From Ischnura elegans (lineage: Eukaryota; Arthropoda; Insecta; Odonata; Coenagrionidae), in the NCBI RefSeq assembly GCF_921293095.1, contig NC_060256.1:89125851-89189850 (forward strand): a stretch of 64,000 nucleotides of DNA, in the 5' to 3' direction. Under the pieces are notes generated by a model. It worked only from the letters and a program-made list of their open reading frames with translations. It was not told the DNA's origin and did no database searches. Numbering within the stretch: position 1 is the stretch's first letter; each line of letters opens with the position of its first letter. Both the position numbers and the translations under genes were made by a program. This document shows positions 1 through 13,200 of the stretch, piece after piece.

Positions 1-249
1 GATTGAAATCACATTTCGAAGAGCATTTTTCTTTATGAAAAGAGGGACTTTTCATGGCAGGATTTTTTACATCTTAAGGCAGTTCATTGATTTTTTAAAT
101 TAATCTGGATTTCTTAATAACCCAGGCGGACGGCGTTCTTGGGTGTTCCGAACAGAAATGATAAAACACTCTCCAGTACCGTTATCAGCCTCCTTCATTT
201 TTGCCAGGGCTGCCTGAAGCCAACCGGGGAAAATAAATTCACTGATGAA

Positions 250-660
250 TCAGTTTAAAGATATTAAATGAGACGACGTCTTTATCCAATGAAACCAGAA
301 GGAGAATAAGAAGAGAGTAGCGGCTCGAGCCGATACCTTTACAAAGAATGAAGATACATGTACAAGCGTAATTATTTGCTTTGCCAACCTCGCTGCCGAG
401 AATGACACCTGCCCTTTGCGAACAGGTCCCACTCCATGTTTTCACGGAAGAGTTAGCTGGTAAGGTTTTCCAACTAAATTCCAACAGTGTTTTTCACGTG
501 ACACCATCACGTGGACTACCATTCGTCTGGCTCCTACCCTTCCACATAGTTGGCGTGAGTGGCCCTTCCTGAGGTAATTTAGATTTATTCCTGTCAGTGT
601 AGCTCTTGGGGTCATAGGAGCACGCAAGTAACGGAAAGGTTTTAGCCCATTGGAAAGGAC
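250..660 (-). mobile_element. LINE 5'-region fragment, family 1
   Basis: On the minus strand this stretch matches two other places in the window: 8105-8400 (plus) and 25740-26110 (minus). At 8105 the same sequence runs directly into an endonuclease-like reading frame, so it is the 5' untranslated part of LINE family 1. Open frames here are short and are not conserved as protein. The copy is truncated and carries no endonuclease or reverse transcriptase. Confidence 0.6.
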
Positions 661-1004
661 GCTGTGTATACTGAAGGCTACATATGGAAATAGTATACGG
701 ACAGAGTAACCTTTAAAGGACACTAATTGTTTACTAATGGCTACACAGTAGCGGATACAGAAAAAAACTCTAGAGGGGGGCGTAAAAGATATCTTGACCA
801 ACCTTTACTTTTATCCTAAAAAAATAATCAAGTCACATGCAAAGTTTAAGAAAGTGTTATTTGAACTGATTATACGCACATGAAATACAAAGCCATCTTA
901 TGACATAAAAAAGTTAAAATTGTAGTCCTGCAATGTTTGGTTATGCGGGCGGCCAGGAAAGGGTTGGGGGGCGCGCCTCCCATATGCATCCGCCACTGAG
1001 ATTA

Positions 1005-1231
1005 CATATGGAAACAGTATATGAAAGGTATACGTATACCTCTCAGATACTGTTTCCATATGTAGCACATACGTATACAGTATATGAAAGGTATACAGAT
1101 ACCTTTCGTATACTGTATACGTATACGCTTCAGGATACTGTTTATGTATACCTAGAATCTAAAACATGTATACAGATTCTCAAGGAAACAGTATACACCT
1201 GGTATACTTACGGTATACGTATACCGTTACC
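1005..1231. repeat. Cluster of GTATAC palindromes
   Basis: About ten copies of GTATAC or GTATACGTATAC fall in about 225 bases, mixed with repeated words such as GGAAACAGTATA and GGATACTGTTT. Neighbouring words are inverted relative to each other, so the single strand could fold in several ways. The same words recur singly at about 667-700 and 2060-2100. No coding sense is seen. Confidence 0.7.
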
Positions 1232-1411
1232 AGTGTGCTGTCTGGGGAGCTTCTGCCTCTATGGCTCACCAAGGAACAGACCGTGGAAGAAGACTCCTCC
1301 TTCCATGGAACAGACCTCTCTGTAGCATACCCTCAGCTTCCCTGAATGGAAAGTTGTGTGAGCGCTACTTATGGGCTTTTCATTCATCCAGGAACACCCC
1401 TATTGAAAATT

Positions 1412-1735
1412 TCTTATAAGTCTTACAGAAATTCTTATAAGAATTCTGTAAGACTTATAGGATTCTATAAGTCTTACATATTTCTTATAGGATTCTATAA
1501 GTCTTATAGAAATTCTTATAGGATTCTATAAGTCTTACAGATTTCTTATAGGATTCTATAAGTCTTATAGAAATTCTTATAGGATTCTATAAGTCTTATA
1601 GAAATTCTTATAGGATTCTATAAGTCTTACAGATTTCTTATAGGATTCTATAAGTCTTATAGAAATTCTTATAGGATTCTATAAGTCTTACAAAAATTCT
1701 TATAAGAAATCTGCATTTCTTATAAAATTCTACAA
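1412..1735. repeat. 30-31-bp tandem repeat array
   Basis: About eight units of 30-31 bp read TTCTTATAGGATTCTATAAG followed by either TCTTATAGAAA or TCTTACAGAT. Two unit types alternate irregularly. Each unit contains a 7-bp hairpin (CTTATAG/CTATAAG with a 4-base loop). It forms the left subterminal block of the TIR element. Confidence 0.85.
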
Positions 1736-2106
1736 TAATGCTGCGCGGGTCGCATACCTTTTAGGTTTTTATCCAGCAGGCGTGTCACCATAACTTATGT
1801 TGGCAATTGATAATTATTTAAGGAATTCTACATAAGATAATTTTTTGAAATTATGTATAACTCTTTTTTAAGTAATGTTCTGTTATTTTCAGCATGGTAT
1901 TTGACATAAATGGTTCCAAGAAGCGGAGGCTTCTTTAATGCGACTTGCTAGTATATATAGCTGAGGGCACATGAAAAATTGTAGACTTATAAGATCTCTC
2001 TGTTTCGAGTCTACAGATTACTTGACCGATGGAAGTTCGATATGGGCCATGAATAACCACGATGTATACTACGATTGCATACGCTGCAGGATACTGTTCA
2101 CATGGT

Positions 2107-2156
2107 TCCCTAGCAACCTAACAACCAAAACTTGTTTGGTTGTTAGGTTGCTAGGG
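2107..2156. repeat. Perfect 22-bp inverted repeat (hairpin)
   Basis: The arms begin CCCTAGCAACCTAACAAC and end in the exact reverse complement, around a spacer of about 5 bases. It sits inside the unclassified TIR element and does not match that element's ends. It may be a remnant of a smaller insertion. Confidence 0.85.
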
Positions 2157-3304
2157 ATTGCTTTTATATGTTAATCATTCACTATGTCTTTGTGATAGCA
2201 GTTTAATAAAATAAGTCGTGTGCTTCTAACCAAAATAAGGCATTGACCTCATTTGGTAAGTATTAAAAAACTGGCATTCCTAAAATTATGTTACCTTAAA
2301 CAGATAGTTTCGTTGAATTTTAAACTTTTCATCATTAATTTAGATAGACATGTATATTTTTCAGATTGTGGCATATCTAACATAAGAGGAAGTTTTAATG
2401 AAAACAGTGTTTTAATGGACAAAGTGAGTGATTTAGTCGTCTCTGAAGAGAATGAGAATGAATTTGTATGAGTATGCCAACATCTGCACAGTTATTATTT
2501 TATGGAAAATACATCAACTATTATTCTCAATCAGTGTTTCTGTGATTCCTATTAATTTCCCTAAATCTTGCACTTATTGTTAGCCATATTCTACGTATCC
2601 TTTTCTCCAAAATGGCATCAAATTCCATTTTGCTTTGCTTCTTTCTTTCATTATCTATCCAAATCTGTATGTAGAGGTCTCATTCTCTCTGGTATCTTAA
2701 ATAAACATTGCTCATATGCATTTTATTTATCAAATTTTACTCTTCCTTCCCATATAATTTCTTGAAGTACCTATCTCCAGTGGAACTTGAATTTTATTTC
2801 ATTTGCTTCTTCAATTTTCCAGGTTAAATCATATTCCATATTGCAATTCCTGTAATTTTCATTGCGTAATGATTGCCAAAGTTGTATTCAATTATCAGTC
2901 CATCATTCTAGGCTATCGTTGGTTTCATTGATTTTAGTTTCTTTTAGCATGTGGGGACATTAACCCTATACAGAACCCATTCCCTGAAAGACCTCTATGG
3001 TATCTCGCCTTGTCTGGCCAGCCAGGTGAACTTTACAGAGCTTCAATGTCCTTTTTGATGTACACTGATGATAGACATCTACATTTGGTTCATGGGAAAT
3101 CATTAGGTTTGCTGTATAAGATATAGGCGTCTACATTTGGATTGAATTAGGTATAATGCTAACTTTGTACTCTCAGTAGGGATGTAAATCTTATGTAGCT
3201 TTTTATAGAAATTTGCGCAAGTGTTTTAAGCATGTTGATATGATATTTATAATAAATATTTCCATCAGAAAATTTGTTATAAATGACATTTTGTAACTGA
3301 TAGT

Positions 3305-3520
3305 TAGAAGAAATTTTCTTATACGAAAAATTCTTATAAGAAATTTTCTTATAAGAAATATGCCCAATTTCTGATAAGAAATTTTCTTATAGAAAAATTC
3401 TTATAAGAAAAATGCCCAATTTCTGATAAGAAATTTTCTTATAGAAAAATTCTTATAAGAAATTTTCTTATAAGAAATATGTCCAATTTCTGATAAGAAA
3501 TTTTCTTATAAGAAATTTCC
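3305..3520. repeat. Right-hand palindromic array of the TIR element
   Basis: Three or four units of about 50-60 bp contain TTTCTTATAAGAAA-type palindromes separated by a spacer like ATGCCCAATTTCTGA. The core word is shared with the left array at 1412-1735, but the spacer differs. Confidence 0.8.
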
Positions 3521-4159
3521 AATAGGGACACCATTGGCCACCTAGACCTAATACTTGAGCTCCCAACTATCATAGTACCAAATCAAATGAACACACTACC
3601 ACATAATATGCTCTGAAAATCAGAAGCTCATTTCCATGACAATAGACGAGTCCAGATTTACCCTGATCTATCCAAACCAACATTAGGGTTGAATTAGAGG
3701 AATTGTATCAATAGTTAGGAAAGAAGGGCAAGACAAGATAAAGCTTAACAAAAAATGATGAAAACATCTGTTTGAAACCACAGAATTTTTTACCCGATAC
3801 ATTAGAAGCACCAAGTAAAACATTCTGTGGATTTCAAAATAGTTTTGTCATTATTTCATAAGGCTTATACTGGTCATTAAAATTAAAAACACAGTTTTAT
3901 AAATACCCATAATATTTAATATTGTATAAAAGTCAATAAAATGATACACGTAAATAGTTCAATATTTTTGGATTTTTGATTGAATGATCCATGAAAATCA
4001 TAATAGATCATTAGTTAAGACAATCACATCAGATCTTTTGTCATAGAATCCAAGGTTGGACTACATATTAGAATCTTGATACAGTCTGCCATCAACCCAT
4101 TCAACACAAGTTATTCACAAAGGAAAACACAAATTGCTAAAATGGTACAATTATAAAGC

Positions 4160-4256
4160 TCAATTGTAGATCTTTTTATTGAGCTTGCTGAGGATTTCAT
4201 AATGGCATTCTTCTTCAAATACCCCTTCCTGAGGAGATGTTTCGTCAAGTTCATAC
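4160..4256 (-). CDS. NAA40: NAA40 coding exon 6 (C-terminus)
   Basis: After a CTAG acceptor it encodes YELDETSPQEG...HYEILSKLNKK and stops at TGA (4162-4160). The family has the matching FEIDDSSPS and YEILSRR. It lacks the His/Gly/Cys-rich tail of the vertebrate protein. Confidence 0.93.
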
Positions 4257-7200
4257 CTAGAAATGAAAAATTGTTGAAATTTAAATTTAAAAATCAAAAA
4301 GGAAAATTTTCATCTAAAAATTATCTTGGTTCCTAAATCATCCATAAACTAGACGCAAGTTAAGACCACATTGTCTAGCAGACTTACTGATGCAATTTGA
4401 AATTTTAGAGTGAGAAGTTTGTAAATCATGAAGAGTATTTGGAGAGAATCAATGCACCACCTAATTATAGCAGCCATCATGGACACTCCTGGGATGGGAA
4501 AAGTACTACAGTGGAAGCCCCTTATAACGACAGCTGTTGGGAACAGAGAAATCTGTCGCTATAGTGAGTTGTCGTTGTTACCGAATGCATTACATCGTCA
4601 CAAAAAATCACTCATCAGGCGTCACCACGGCTGTTTCTGCCGAGAGGCGAAAATTGCAGCATGATAGCCGTTTTAAATCATTATTTTGAACATTTAATTC
4701 ACTAATGATCATACTCACTTGCAATCTATGATCAAATCATATGTAATTATGCAGGATGCTATATGCCGAGGCATTAAGAAGTCGATTTTAAAAGTCCCAG
4801 CTTCAGACTCACTCGTACTGAACTGTGCATTATGAGCTGTTATTATCCTTATTTCTTGGATGCTCCAAATATACATGTCATAACTACCAGTTATGGCTAT
4901 GCATCAGACTATTAAATGCTAAAACTTCGGAATCTGTTCAAAAATTCATACCTTCTATCTCTCCGAGTAGTAATGAAAATGATGGGTGGCTGCTGCAATT
5001 GGGTTACGAAAGGAGCGTGATAAAATTTTAGGGTTCCACATGAGCATTGCAATTCTATCTTTTTCAGGTTAACGGCGGAATGAAGGTGGAAGTAATCTTC
5101 TTATGCTTCAAGTCTGCCTGTAGGAATGGTTTACTATCGTGTTTCAAAACAGCCGACTCAAATGCTATCGGAATCATGAAACCGAACAGCATTACGGCAT
5201 CTAAAAGCATATTAGTCATATCAATTATCTTCGGTGGAAAGGGTGAAAAACTGTTTCAAATAAATAGAAGGACAAATGATAAATGAAGTCCACTCTTTGT
5301 CTGTCTGTTAGCAATACTTATGTTTCGTAGAGATTCACGAAATCAGACGCAATATCAGCGGACGTAGAGACCTCTAGCGGCAGTAGCGCACACTTTTTGA
5401 TAGGAATGCCGGAATGCTGACTGGAACTGAAGAACGCTCGTACTGTTAGGCGGCAATAACACAATTTTAACGTTTCTTAGTTCTATTGGTGGATGGGCTG
5501 GGCAATTGTCAATGAATAATAGTACTTTTTTTATTCCTTCCACCAATCCTGGCATCAAACGCTCGTAACCACTGCGTGAAGATAGCAGCCGTCATCCAAG
5601 CATTTTTATTTGCTTCGCAAGTGCAAGGGAGAGTTTTAACTCCCATAAAACATCGGGGATGGGCGGATTTCCCCACCACGAACGGTTTTAACTTATCTGA
5701 ACCATCCATATTGGCGCATAAAAGAACAGTTACGCGGTCTTTACTTTTCTTCCCTCCTTTGCAGGGGTCCGTTCGAGTGCCGAGAGTGTTGTCCGGGAGG
5801 AGGTTAAAATATATGCCCGTCTCATCCGCGTTGTAAATATCGCAGGGGCTGTAATTGTCCAAGTAGTCTTTAAGGACCGGAGCCCAGCCTTCCACAGCAT
5901 TAACGTCAACACTTCACGTCATGATTCACCGGATAGTTTGTGACGGGATATCCCCTTCCTATTTTTAAATCGTGCAAACCATCCATCCGAGCACTTAAAA
6001 TTGTCTTCACCAAGCCTATCACACAAATACTCAGCTTTAGCCTTCATCATTGGGCCGGTGATAGGAATCCCTGCGGCTCTTTGCTGGCAAAACCATGAGA
6101 AAAGAGCAGTTTCTAGCTGCGGATGCTCTCCGGGCCGCAGGTGTTTTTGAGTGCTTGGACGCCCTTCTTTAAGCACTGCCGAACGAATTTGTTCTTTTTT
6201 CTTTAAAATAGTGAACAATGTCGATGTATTAATTCCAAATCGCCTCGCTATTTCACTCTTTGAACACTCTCCACTTTCACAATCTGCAATAATTCTCAGT
6301 TTGGTTTTTAAATCCAAGGACTTGCGTTAACCAGCCATGGTGCTAGCAGACGGGCGGAATAATTTTTAACCTCACTGCGGAGGCGCGGGAGGGAAATGAC
6401 AAAAGAGCAATGAAATGTGTACTCGAGAAATTTATTAAGGAAAGAAGAATAGGAGAATATAGAACATGTCGACGTTGGCGGAAAATATGCCGTTTTAAAA
6501 GCGTTGAATTCCAGAGATGTGGCACGTGGTCAAAAAGTCAACCTGTCGTAATTACGAATGGCGCAAGAGAGGAATCGAGCCATTATCGCTAATACGAATT
6601 TATTTTACATTTAAATCATAGGGTTTAAAATGGTTCCTTGGGTAGCTGTCGCTAATTCGAGCTTGTCGCTATATCCCGTACTCGTTATAAGGGGCTTCCA
6701 CTGTACAAACATTAAGCATCATATAGCTCAAGTTAAGTCAGCATTCACAGCAAAATGTACAGTACTCTGTTCTATAGTAGCTTAACTGTGGGGGGGGAGA
6801 TGAGGGATAGATCCCCCCCAATGCTTCAGAGAAATAAAAAAAATTATTTAAAACAACTACCTAGTTTTCGCATATAATAATTGCATCTACGTAAAGTTAA
6901 ATTTTACGGGCCAAAATTATGCAAAACCCAACTTGCGAGTAGAATGCAAGGAGCACTGAAGTATAGCAATCTCATGATTTTAGTACTATAACAATTGACA
7001 CTCCAACGATAGTAAATGCCACAATGTTAAAGCTATGAATTGATGTTAACAATGAGAAGAGGGGCTGAGGAGGAAATAAAGGTATGTGGACGACAACTAT
7101 GTCATTAGGAACAAGCTTAAGAGATTAAACAAAAGAGGAAGAAAGTTTAGTGGATGAAGATAATCTGGGGCACTAGGGAGAGGAAGAGAGACCACAAGGG

Positions 7201-10200
7201 ATGGGCAAGCTTTTATCAAGTAAATCAGCCCACCTCTTGAATGTCCAATCACTGACTGAAAAACAGCAAGCACTAATGAATGATTACTTACTTCAAGGCT
7301 TTGTAGAATTCAGTTGCTCCAGGATTGTGCTTCAAAATGGTCAGAATCACTTTGTGTAGATTTGCAGAAAATGCAAAAAGTTCTAGAATTTGCATCATGA
7401 ATTTTCCTAACCCTTTCCGCCTCACTGATTCCACCAATTGGAGTTCATAACTAGGTTAGAAGAAGAATTTCCATTTGATAAGTTTACAAAATGAATGAAA
7501 AATTCAGTTTTGATTGACAGCAACATATGTCGTTGGTAATGATATTCATAAACTAGATGCTATTTCCATGAAGGTTATTTTCATTTTATAAGCATGACTT
7601 ACCAATATAATACAGGATCTCCGTAATCCAAGTCAAACCGAAAATGAGAGAAAGCAACTGGAGTTCCCTCCTGATCCCGAGCAATTAGGTATCGAGCAGA
7701 TTCTTCACACATTTCAGCTTTCTTCTTCTTATCATTCCATCCCCATGAGCAATCATCATAGCTGAAGCGAACAAGCAAAGTAGATATGGCCATAAGAAAT
7801 AAAGGGATTAGTGAATAGTTTCACAGTAAACCTTATAATCACCCTTTCCTAGATTTTAATATTGTAGTGGTGGTGCTCAAGTATAATGTTATATTGTACC
7901 CTGATTTATCTATTACCAGTATTGACATAAAAGGATCAACAACTTTAAAAAAATTAATGAATTTACTTTTTTACTGAAATCATTATGGGTGGAGTTCACA
8001 AACTCCAAAAAAATGCACTCACAAATAGAGGGAATGCTAAAACAGATGCAACAATGAGAGGGAAATTCCGCTTTTCTATCCCTTGGGCTACAACACTGTT
8101 GCAGTGGAAAGGCTTGCATGCTCCAATGATCCCCAGATCTACAATGGTGGGATTAATTCTCAATTTATACCGGTAGGGTCACCCATGCCAGATAGGTTGA
8201 AGGGTAAGAACCAGACAAAGGTAGTCCACGTGACGGTGTAATGTAAAAGAACACTGTTGGAAAGGAAGTGGGAAACTCGACCAACTATCTCCTCCCTGAA
8301 AACATAGGATTACAATGAAATGAGGCTCAGAAACTCAACGAATGGGACCCTTGAGGAAAGGGTGGGTGTCGTTTGTGGCAGTGAGGTCGGCAAGGTCCTT
8401 GAGGTCATCAACATGCATAACCCTTGCAAAACTTATCATCAGCAGCAGCATCCAAGAAAGAAGACTGAGAAGAAGAAGAAAGCATTTGATTTAGTGACAT
8501 GGAATATTAGGACTATGATGAGGGCAGGTGAGCTAGAGGATATCAAAAGGGAAATGGAGGAAGGGAATTCTCATACGAGGTAAGAGGAAAGGATGGTGGG
8601 GACCAGTGGCATAACTAGGAATATGCTTTGATGGGGGGGGGGGGGGATAAGGGAGCTTTGGGGGGGGATGTAGGGGCTTTGGGGGTGGGGATAAGAGGGA
8701 TTAGTGGGGCTATCCCCCAGATTTCAGGAAAACTTTTGAAAAATAATAAGCCTAAAAATGCATTTCACATCATTTTGGCACTTAAAATTTAACTTTTAGC
8801 AGATGCAGTTATTATATATCAAATCCAGACAAGATTTTCAAATAACTTTTTTGTTTTCCCCAAGGTTTTGGGGGGGGGGGATACATCCCCTCATCCCCCC
8901 CCAAAGTTACGCCACTGGTGGGGACTACTGAAGTGATGGGAAATATAATAATAACACGTCTATATTGGGCGAGATTGGGACTAGGAAGTCTCATCTTCCA
9001 TCGAACCCCTTTTATACAAGGTATAGGGTCAAATATAGTGAGGAAATTCAATAAAGGTAGCTTCAGTATTACACAGGAAGCTAAGATCGAGGTAAGAATA
9101 GATGAGACAACCAATAAGATTCTGGTGGTAGAAATTAAGGCATGACCCACAAACCTTGTGGTGGTTCAAGTTTACATGCTCACCAGCAATCAAAGATGGA
9201 CGAGGTGCATGAAAACTTCAGGGAAATAATCAAGGAAATCCCAGGTAACAAAAATCTAGCAGTGATGGGGGAATGGAACTAGGGCTGAGTGAGACTCTCG
9301 ACCACGCGAGTCTCAACAGTCGAGAGAGAATTTCATTTCTCGGCATTGTCAGGACGAGACACTCGGTGCGGCGAGAGTCTTGTCCTGACAATGTTTTTCA
9401 CTGAAATGCCGAGAAATGAAATTCTCGTCTCAACCGCTGAGACGAGACTCTCGCACACCACTAACTGAACTGAACTCAGTCGGGGAAGGGAGGGATGGAA
9501 ACAAATTAGGAGAGTAAGGATTAGGAATGCAAAACAACCAGGGAAAGAAAGCACAAGAATTTTTCAAGAGAGACAACTAATTCATCACAAACACATGGTT
9601 TAGTCATAATAAAAGGGAGGAGAGTGAAATGGACAAGGGGATACATCAGACATACTACATCATGTTAAGACAGAGGTTCAGGAATTGCGTGAAAAAATAC
9701 CACAGCCTCCCAGCTACAGATTCTAATCATAACTTGAAGCTTAATAGATACAAAATTAGATTGAAAAGATTGAGGAAAATTCGAACGGCGAGGAAATTCG
9801 ACGTAGAAACTGAAGGGGAATATTAGGAGAGAATAACAGGAACTGGTGGAGGATTATAGCCAGGATATTGAAGATAGGCTATAGATAGACAACGGTTGAA
9901 GGGTGGAATAGAATTTAAACAGGAATAGCCAATACAGCAGAGAAGTCAATTGGCTGCATTTAAAGTAAAAGGATAAAGAAACCATGGATAACAGAGTATA
10001 TGATAAAAAAAATGGATGAGAGAAGGAAGTGGACACTGAGTAGGGCAAAAGGATGTAGATACATATGTATAGATCAATAAATAATTGATCCCAGGGAGAA
10101 TCCAAGAGGGCAAGGGTAAATTTAATGGATATTCTTAAGAAAATGGGTGTTGTTTGGAGAGATAGGCGACTCATTTGTAATCTTCATAGGGCCCAAACTG

Positions 10201-13200
10201 GACAACTGAGGGTAGCGGACAGAGATCTGGGTGCTAGCATTGGCCGAGGAGTGAGGGAAGGCTGTCCACTAGAGTAAGTGCTTTTTAACATGAATGCTGA
10301 GGAGATGTTTAGAAAGGAGTGGGATGAGTAGAAAGCTGGAGTTATAGTGGGGGCAATGATATTTAAATCAATGATGTTTGCGAACGATCAGGCATTTACT
10401 AACTAAGAGGCTCTAGTGGATGCACTAGACAAGCATTGCGAGGAGTATGACATCAAGGTTTATTACAAACAGACCAATGTTATGCTGATTTGTAAAATTG
10501 AGAATGTGAGACTCGATATAAAAGTAAGTGGGCAAAAACCAAAAACTTGAGCAGTTAGAGAAATTCAATCACATATTTGGGTAGCACATTAGAGGAAATC
10601 AGATGCAGCAGTGAGGACCATTGTGTAAGAGTTTAAAAAAAAAAGCTAGTGAAGAGCCTGATCTGAAATGAAGTGTTTTGCAGTGCAGAAAAATGCACTC
10701 AGGAAGGAGGAAAAGAAAACACAGCACCCGATACCCTGAAATAATTCAGCTAATACCAGAAAATTCATTGATAAACTACACCTATATCTCTATAAGTAGA
10801 GTTCATCTATGCTATGAAATTGATTGAAATTGGGGAATACAAGTAAAATAAGAATCATCCAACTTACAAGGATTTCATGTTATTTTTTTCTAGATTAAAC
10901 ATGGCTTCCAATGTTTCATCATCAATAAGTCCGACTGGTTTGCATTCAAGATCTAAATTTAATCCATTTTTTGTAAACTTTTTAAATGCTGAAAATGATG
11001 ACAAGGGATCCACCTGAAATACGATTAGATGTTATGCGATTCATGATAAGCTGGAGATAATGACCCAAAATTCATGTTCTACAAGAAATAAATGAAAAAA
11101 ATTATACCTGGCTGTTAGCACTCTCAACTAATGCAGCGTGTTTCTCAAGCACAGCTTTTTCTTCTTTTTTCCTAAGAAGTTTATCTTTCGCCTTGGTATT
11201 TTTACGCTGGAAAAAAGGAGGAACACATTTAAATAATTATTTCCCAATCAAATATTTCCAAACATATCCAACTAAAATAGGGGCAGGACTAGTGATTATT
11301 AAAGGAGATAGAAGGAAGTGCAATAATTTTCACCGTATACTAGAACATAGGAAGCCCCTTGACTCAAAATATGGGATAAAAATGCATTATGGGCATACAC
11401 CCAATTTAGAACAGAACATGTAATTTCTTTCAATAACTCTTAATTATAATTAAAATATTCTTAAAATAATAAGTATTATGTAAGCGCTAAGCTTAATAGG
11501 AAGGGCCAGGTTCGTAGAAGGCAGAATTATTATTATTATTTCGTCTTATTTTCTCAAGCGACTTTAGGACATTGTTGTCCTCTCTTCCAATTAACTTGAT
11601 GGACAATCACAAACATCCATGCCCTGGATGGTGATCAATCCACCCAGGCGGGATTCGAACCCACGACCTCTAGGTTAGCAGCCGGGGACTTACCCCGACG
11701 CCACCGAAGCCGGCAATGAGATGACAAGTCTGGTTCCACACGTTTAATTCTCAGAGCATAGGTACAAACTCCCCCTCCGAGATACAGCGTAAGACTAACA
11801 CTGTCTATTCCATCCAAGAGGCTGCCTCCCGTGTTGTGTCTGTCTCGTGATCCTCTCGGCATCTTCCAATAGGCCGGAAAAGGCCGCATGATTATGCATT
11901 TCATAGGCCTTCCCACGCCAAGATACTGCAACGTGTTACGGCGTAAAGTGTTGGAGAAATACGCGGAGACCAATTCCCACGCGAGAGCAAGTTGCAAGTT
12001 GTTAATCGGGGTAGGGTGTCAGAGTCATGCACAAGACGGATCCCACGCGAGAGGTTGCAACGTGTTATGAGTTTCAGATACTGGACCCATCACTCGAACG
12101 TGACTCTGCAATTCTTCCATTACCCCAAGAGCGAAACAGAGCTGACACGAGACGAGAAGCAGTACCCTTACAATTACATGAGAAAAGGAGCACTAAAATA
12201 TGAATTATGTTAAAACAAAAGATATTACTCAATTAAAATGAAGTCAGACAACATTTGACCATGATAAAATACACTTCTTCTTAAACATGGAATGTTTATC
12301 GCTAAAATTATCAATATTGTCAATAAGGGAATTACATATATAGTCGAGGGATCCTGGTTAGTGGTGAATTAAAAGTAAAATTTCCACTACAGTACTTAAC
12401 ATAGAATAATTTTGTGCTTCTGGTGGTGGAAAATGTGGCATTAAATAGGATCATTTGAAGTTGGGATGGACAGTTAATAAAGTCATTGCATAGATTATAC
12501 AGGAATTCAGCAAGATTTCGTCGAACATGAAGTGGATTAAAATTCAATATCTGCCTAAGGGACATCATGCGTTGAAAATCCAGCATAATAATTTACAATT
12601 CTTAAAAATTTCTTTTGAACTTTTCCTAAGCTATTACTATAATTTTAAATTAATAGCTAATTAGCCAAAATTGTAACCCATAGCCCTTGACCTACCAAAA
12701 TTAGTATCTCACAATCCTCCTCCATTAAATTGCATCGACACACTCACTATTTTATCTGGATCAAATATTTGTTAGTTAATCCTTCTATATATCACCTAAC
12801 CCTGCTAAGCATCACCATTTTCCCACATCTTTCTTTTCTTCGATTTTCCCATTAATTTATACAAACTGATCATCGTCTCCTCAATTCTACTGCAACTCAA
12901 ATTTACTTCCTGCCATTAATCTGCCTGTAGTAACACCCCATTTTAACTCCACCAATCTTCCTTCAGCTTTTGAGAAGCTTCACAAGGTTATCATAATATC
13001 ATCATGATGCAAATTAGCTATATTTCCCCCCGAGTCTCATGAACTCCTCATGCTTGTACGGCAGCAGAGTCGAGAGGTATGTACGAGCGATCTTGTGGCA
13101 GGCATATATACCGGGACGAACTACGCAATTAAAACGCTCGCACTCACAATAAAATTTAGTATTAACCACCGGAGAAAGGTAAAACACTTTCTGGGACTGG

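Larger units (their letters stand above)
1398..3527. mobile_element. Unclassified TIR element with subterminal palindromic arrays
   Basis: The left end starts CCCTATTGAAAATTTC and the right end is its inverted match, ending ...GAAATTTCCAATAGGG. Both are flanked by ACAC (1394-1397 and 3528-3531), a plausible 4-bp target duplication. Each end runs inward into tandem arrays built from a TTCTTATAAGAA-like palindrome. The interior has no transposase that I recognise. Small open frames (for example 2253-2471, following a possible splice acceptor) are not assignable. It is probably a non-autonomous DNA transposon. The superfamily is not determined. Confidence 0.6.
8105..10720 (+). pseudogene. LINE family 1, degenerate copy (endonuclease and RT)
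   Basis: This is a decayed non-LTR retrotransposon in the NAA40 intron between exons 3 and 4, antisense to the gene. The 5' leader (8105-8430) matches the fragments at 250-660 and 25740-26110. The apurinic-type endonuclease start is visible at 8480-8580 (TWNIRTMMRAGELE), and its GD/EWN motif lies near 9265. A linker at 9655-9790 matches the LINE at 18.5-20.9 kb. The RT region near 10100-10400 includes REGCPLE and a degraded FADD motif (FANDQA). Many stops and frame changes are present, plus two MITE insertions. The 3' end is vague. Confidence 0.75.

Noticed and set aside
1412-1735. Regular repeats as a CRISPR array
   Set aside because: Units are contiguous with no unique spacers, each is palindromic, and the surrounding genes are eukaryotic.
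3305-3520. Second array as a CRISPR array
   Set aside because: The 'spacers' are identical between units and no cas-like gene exists.
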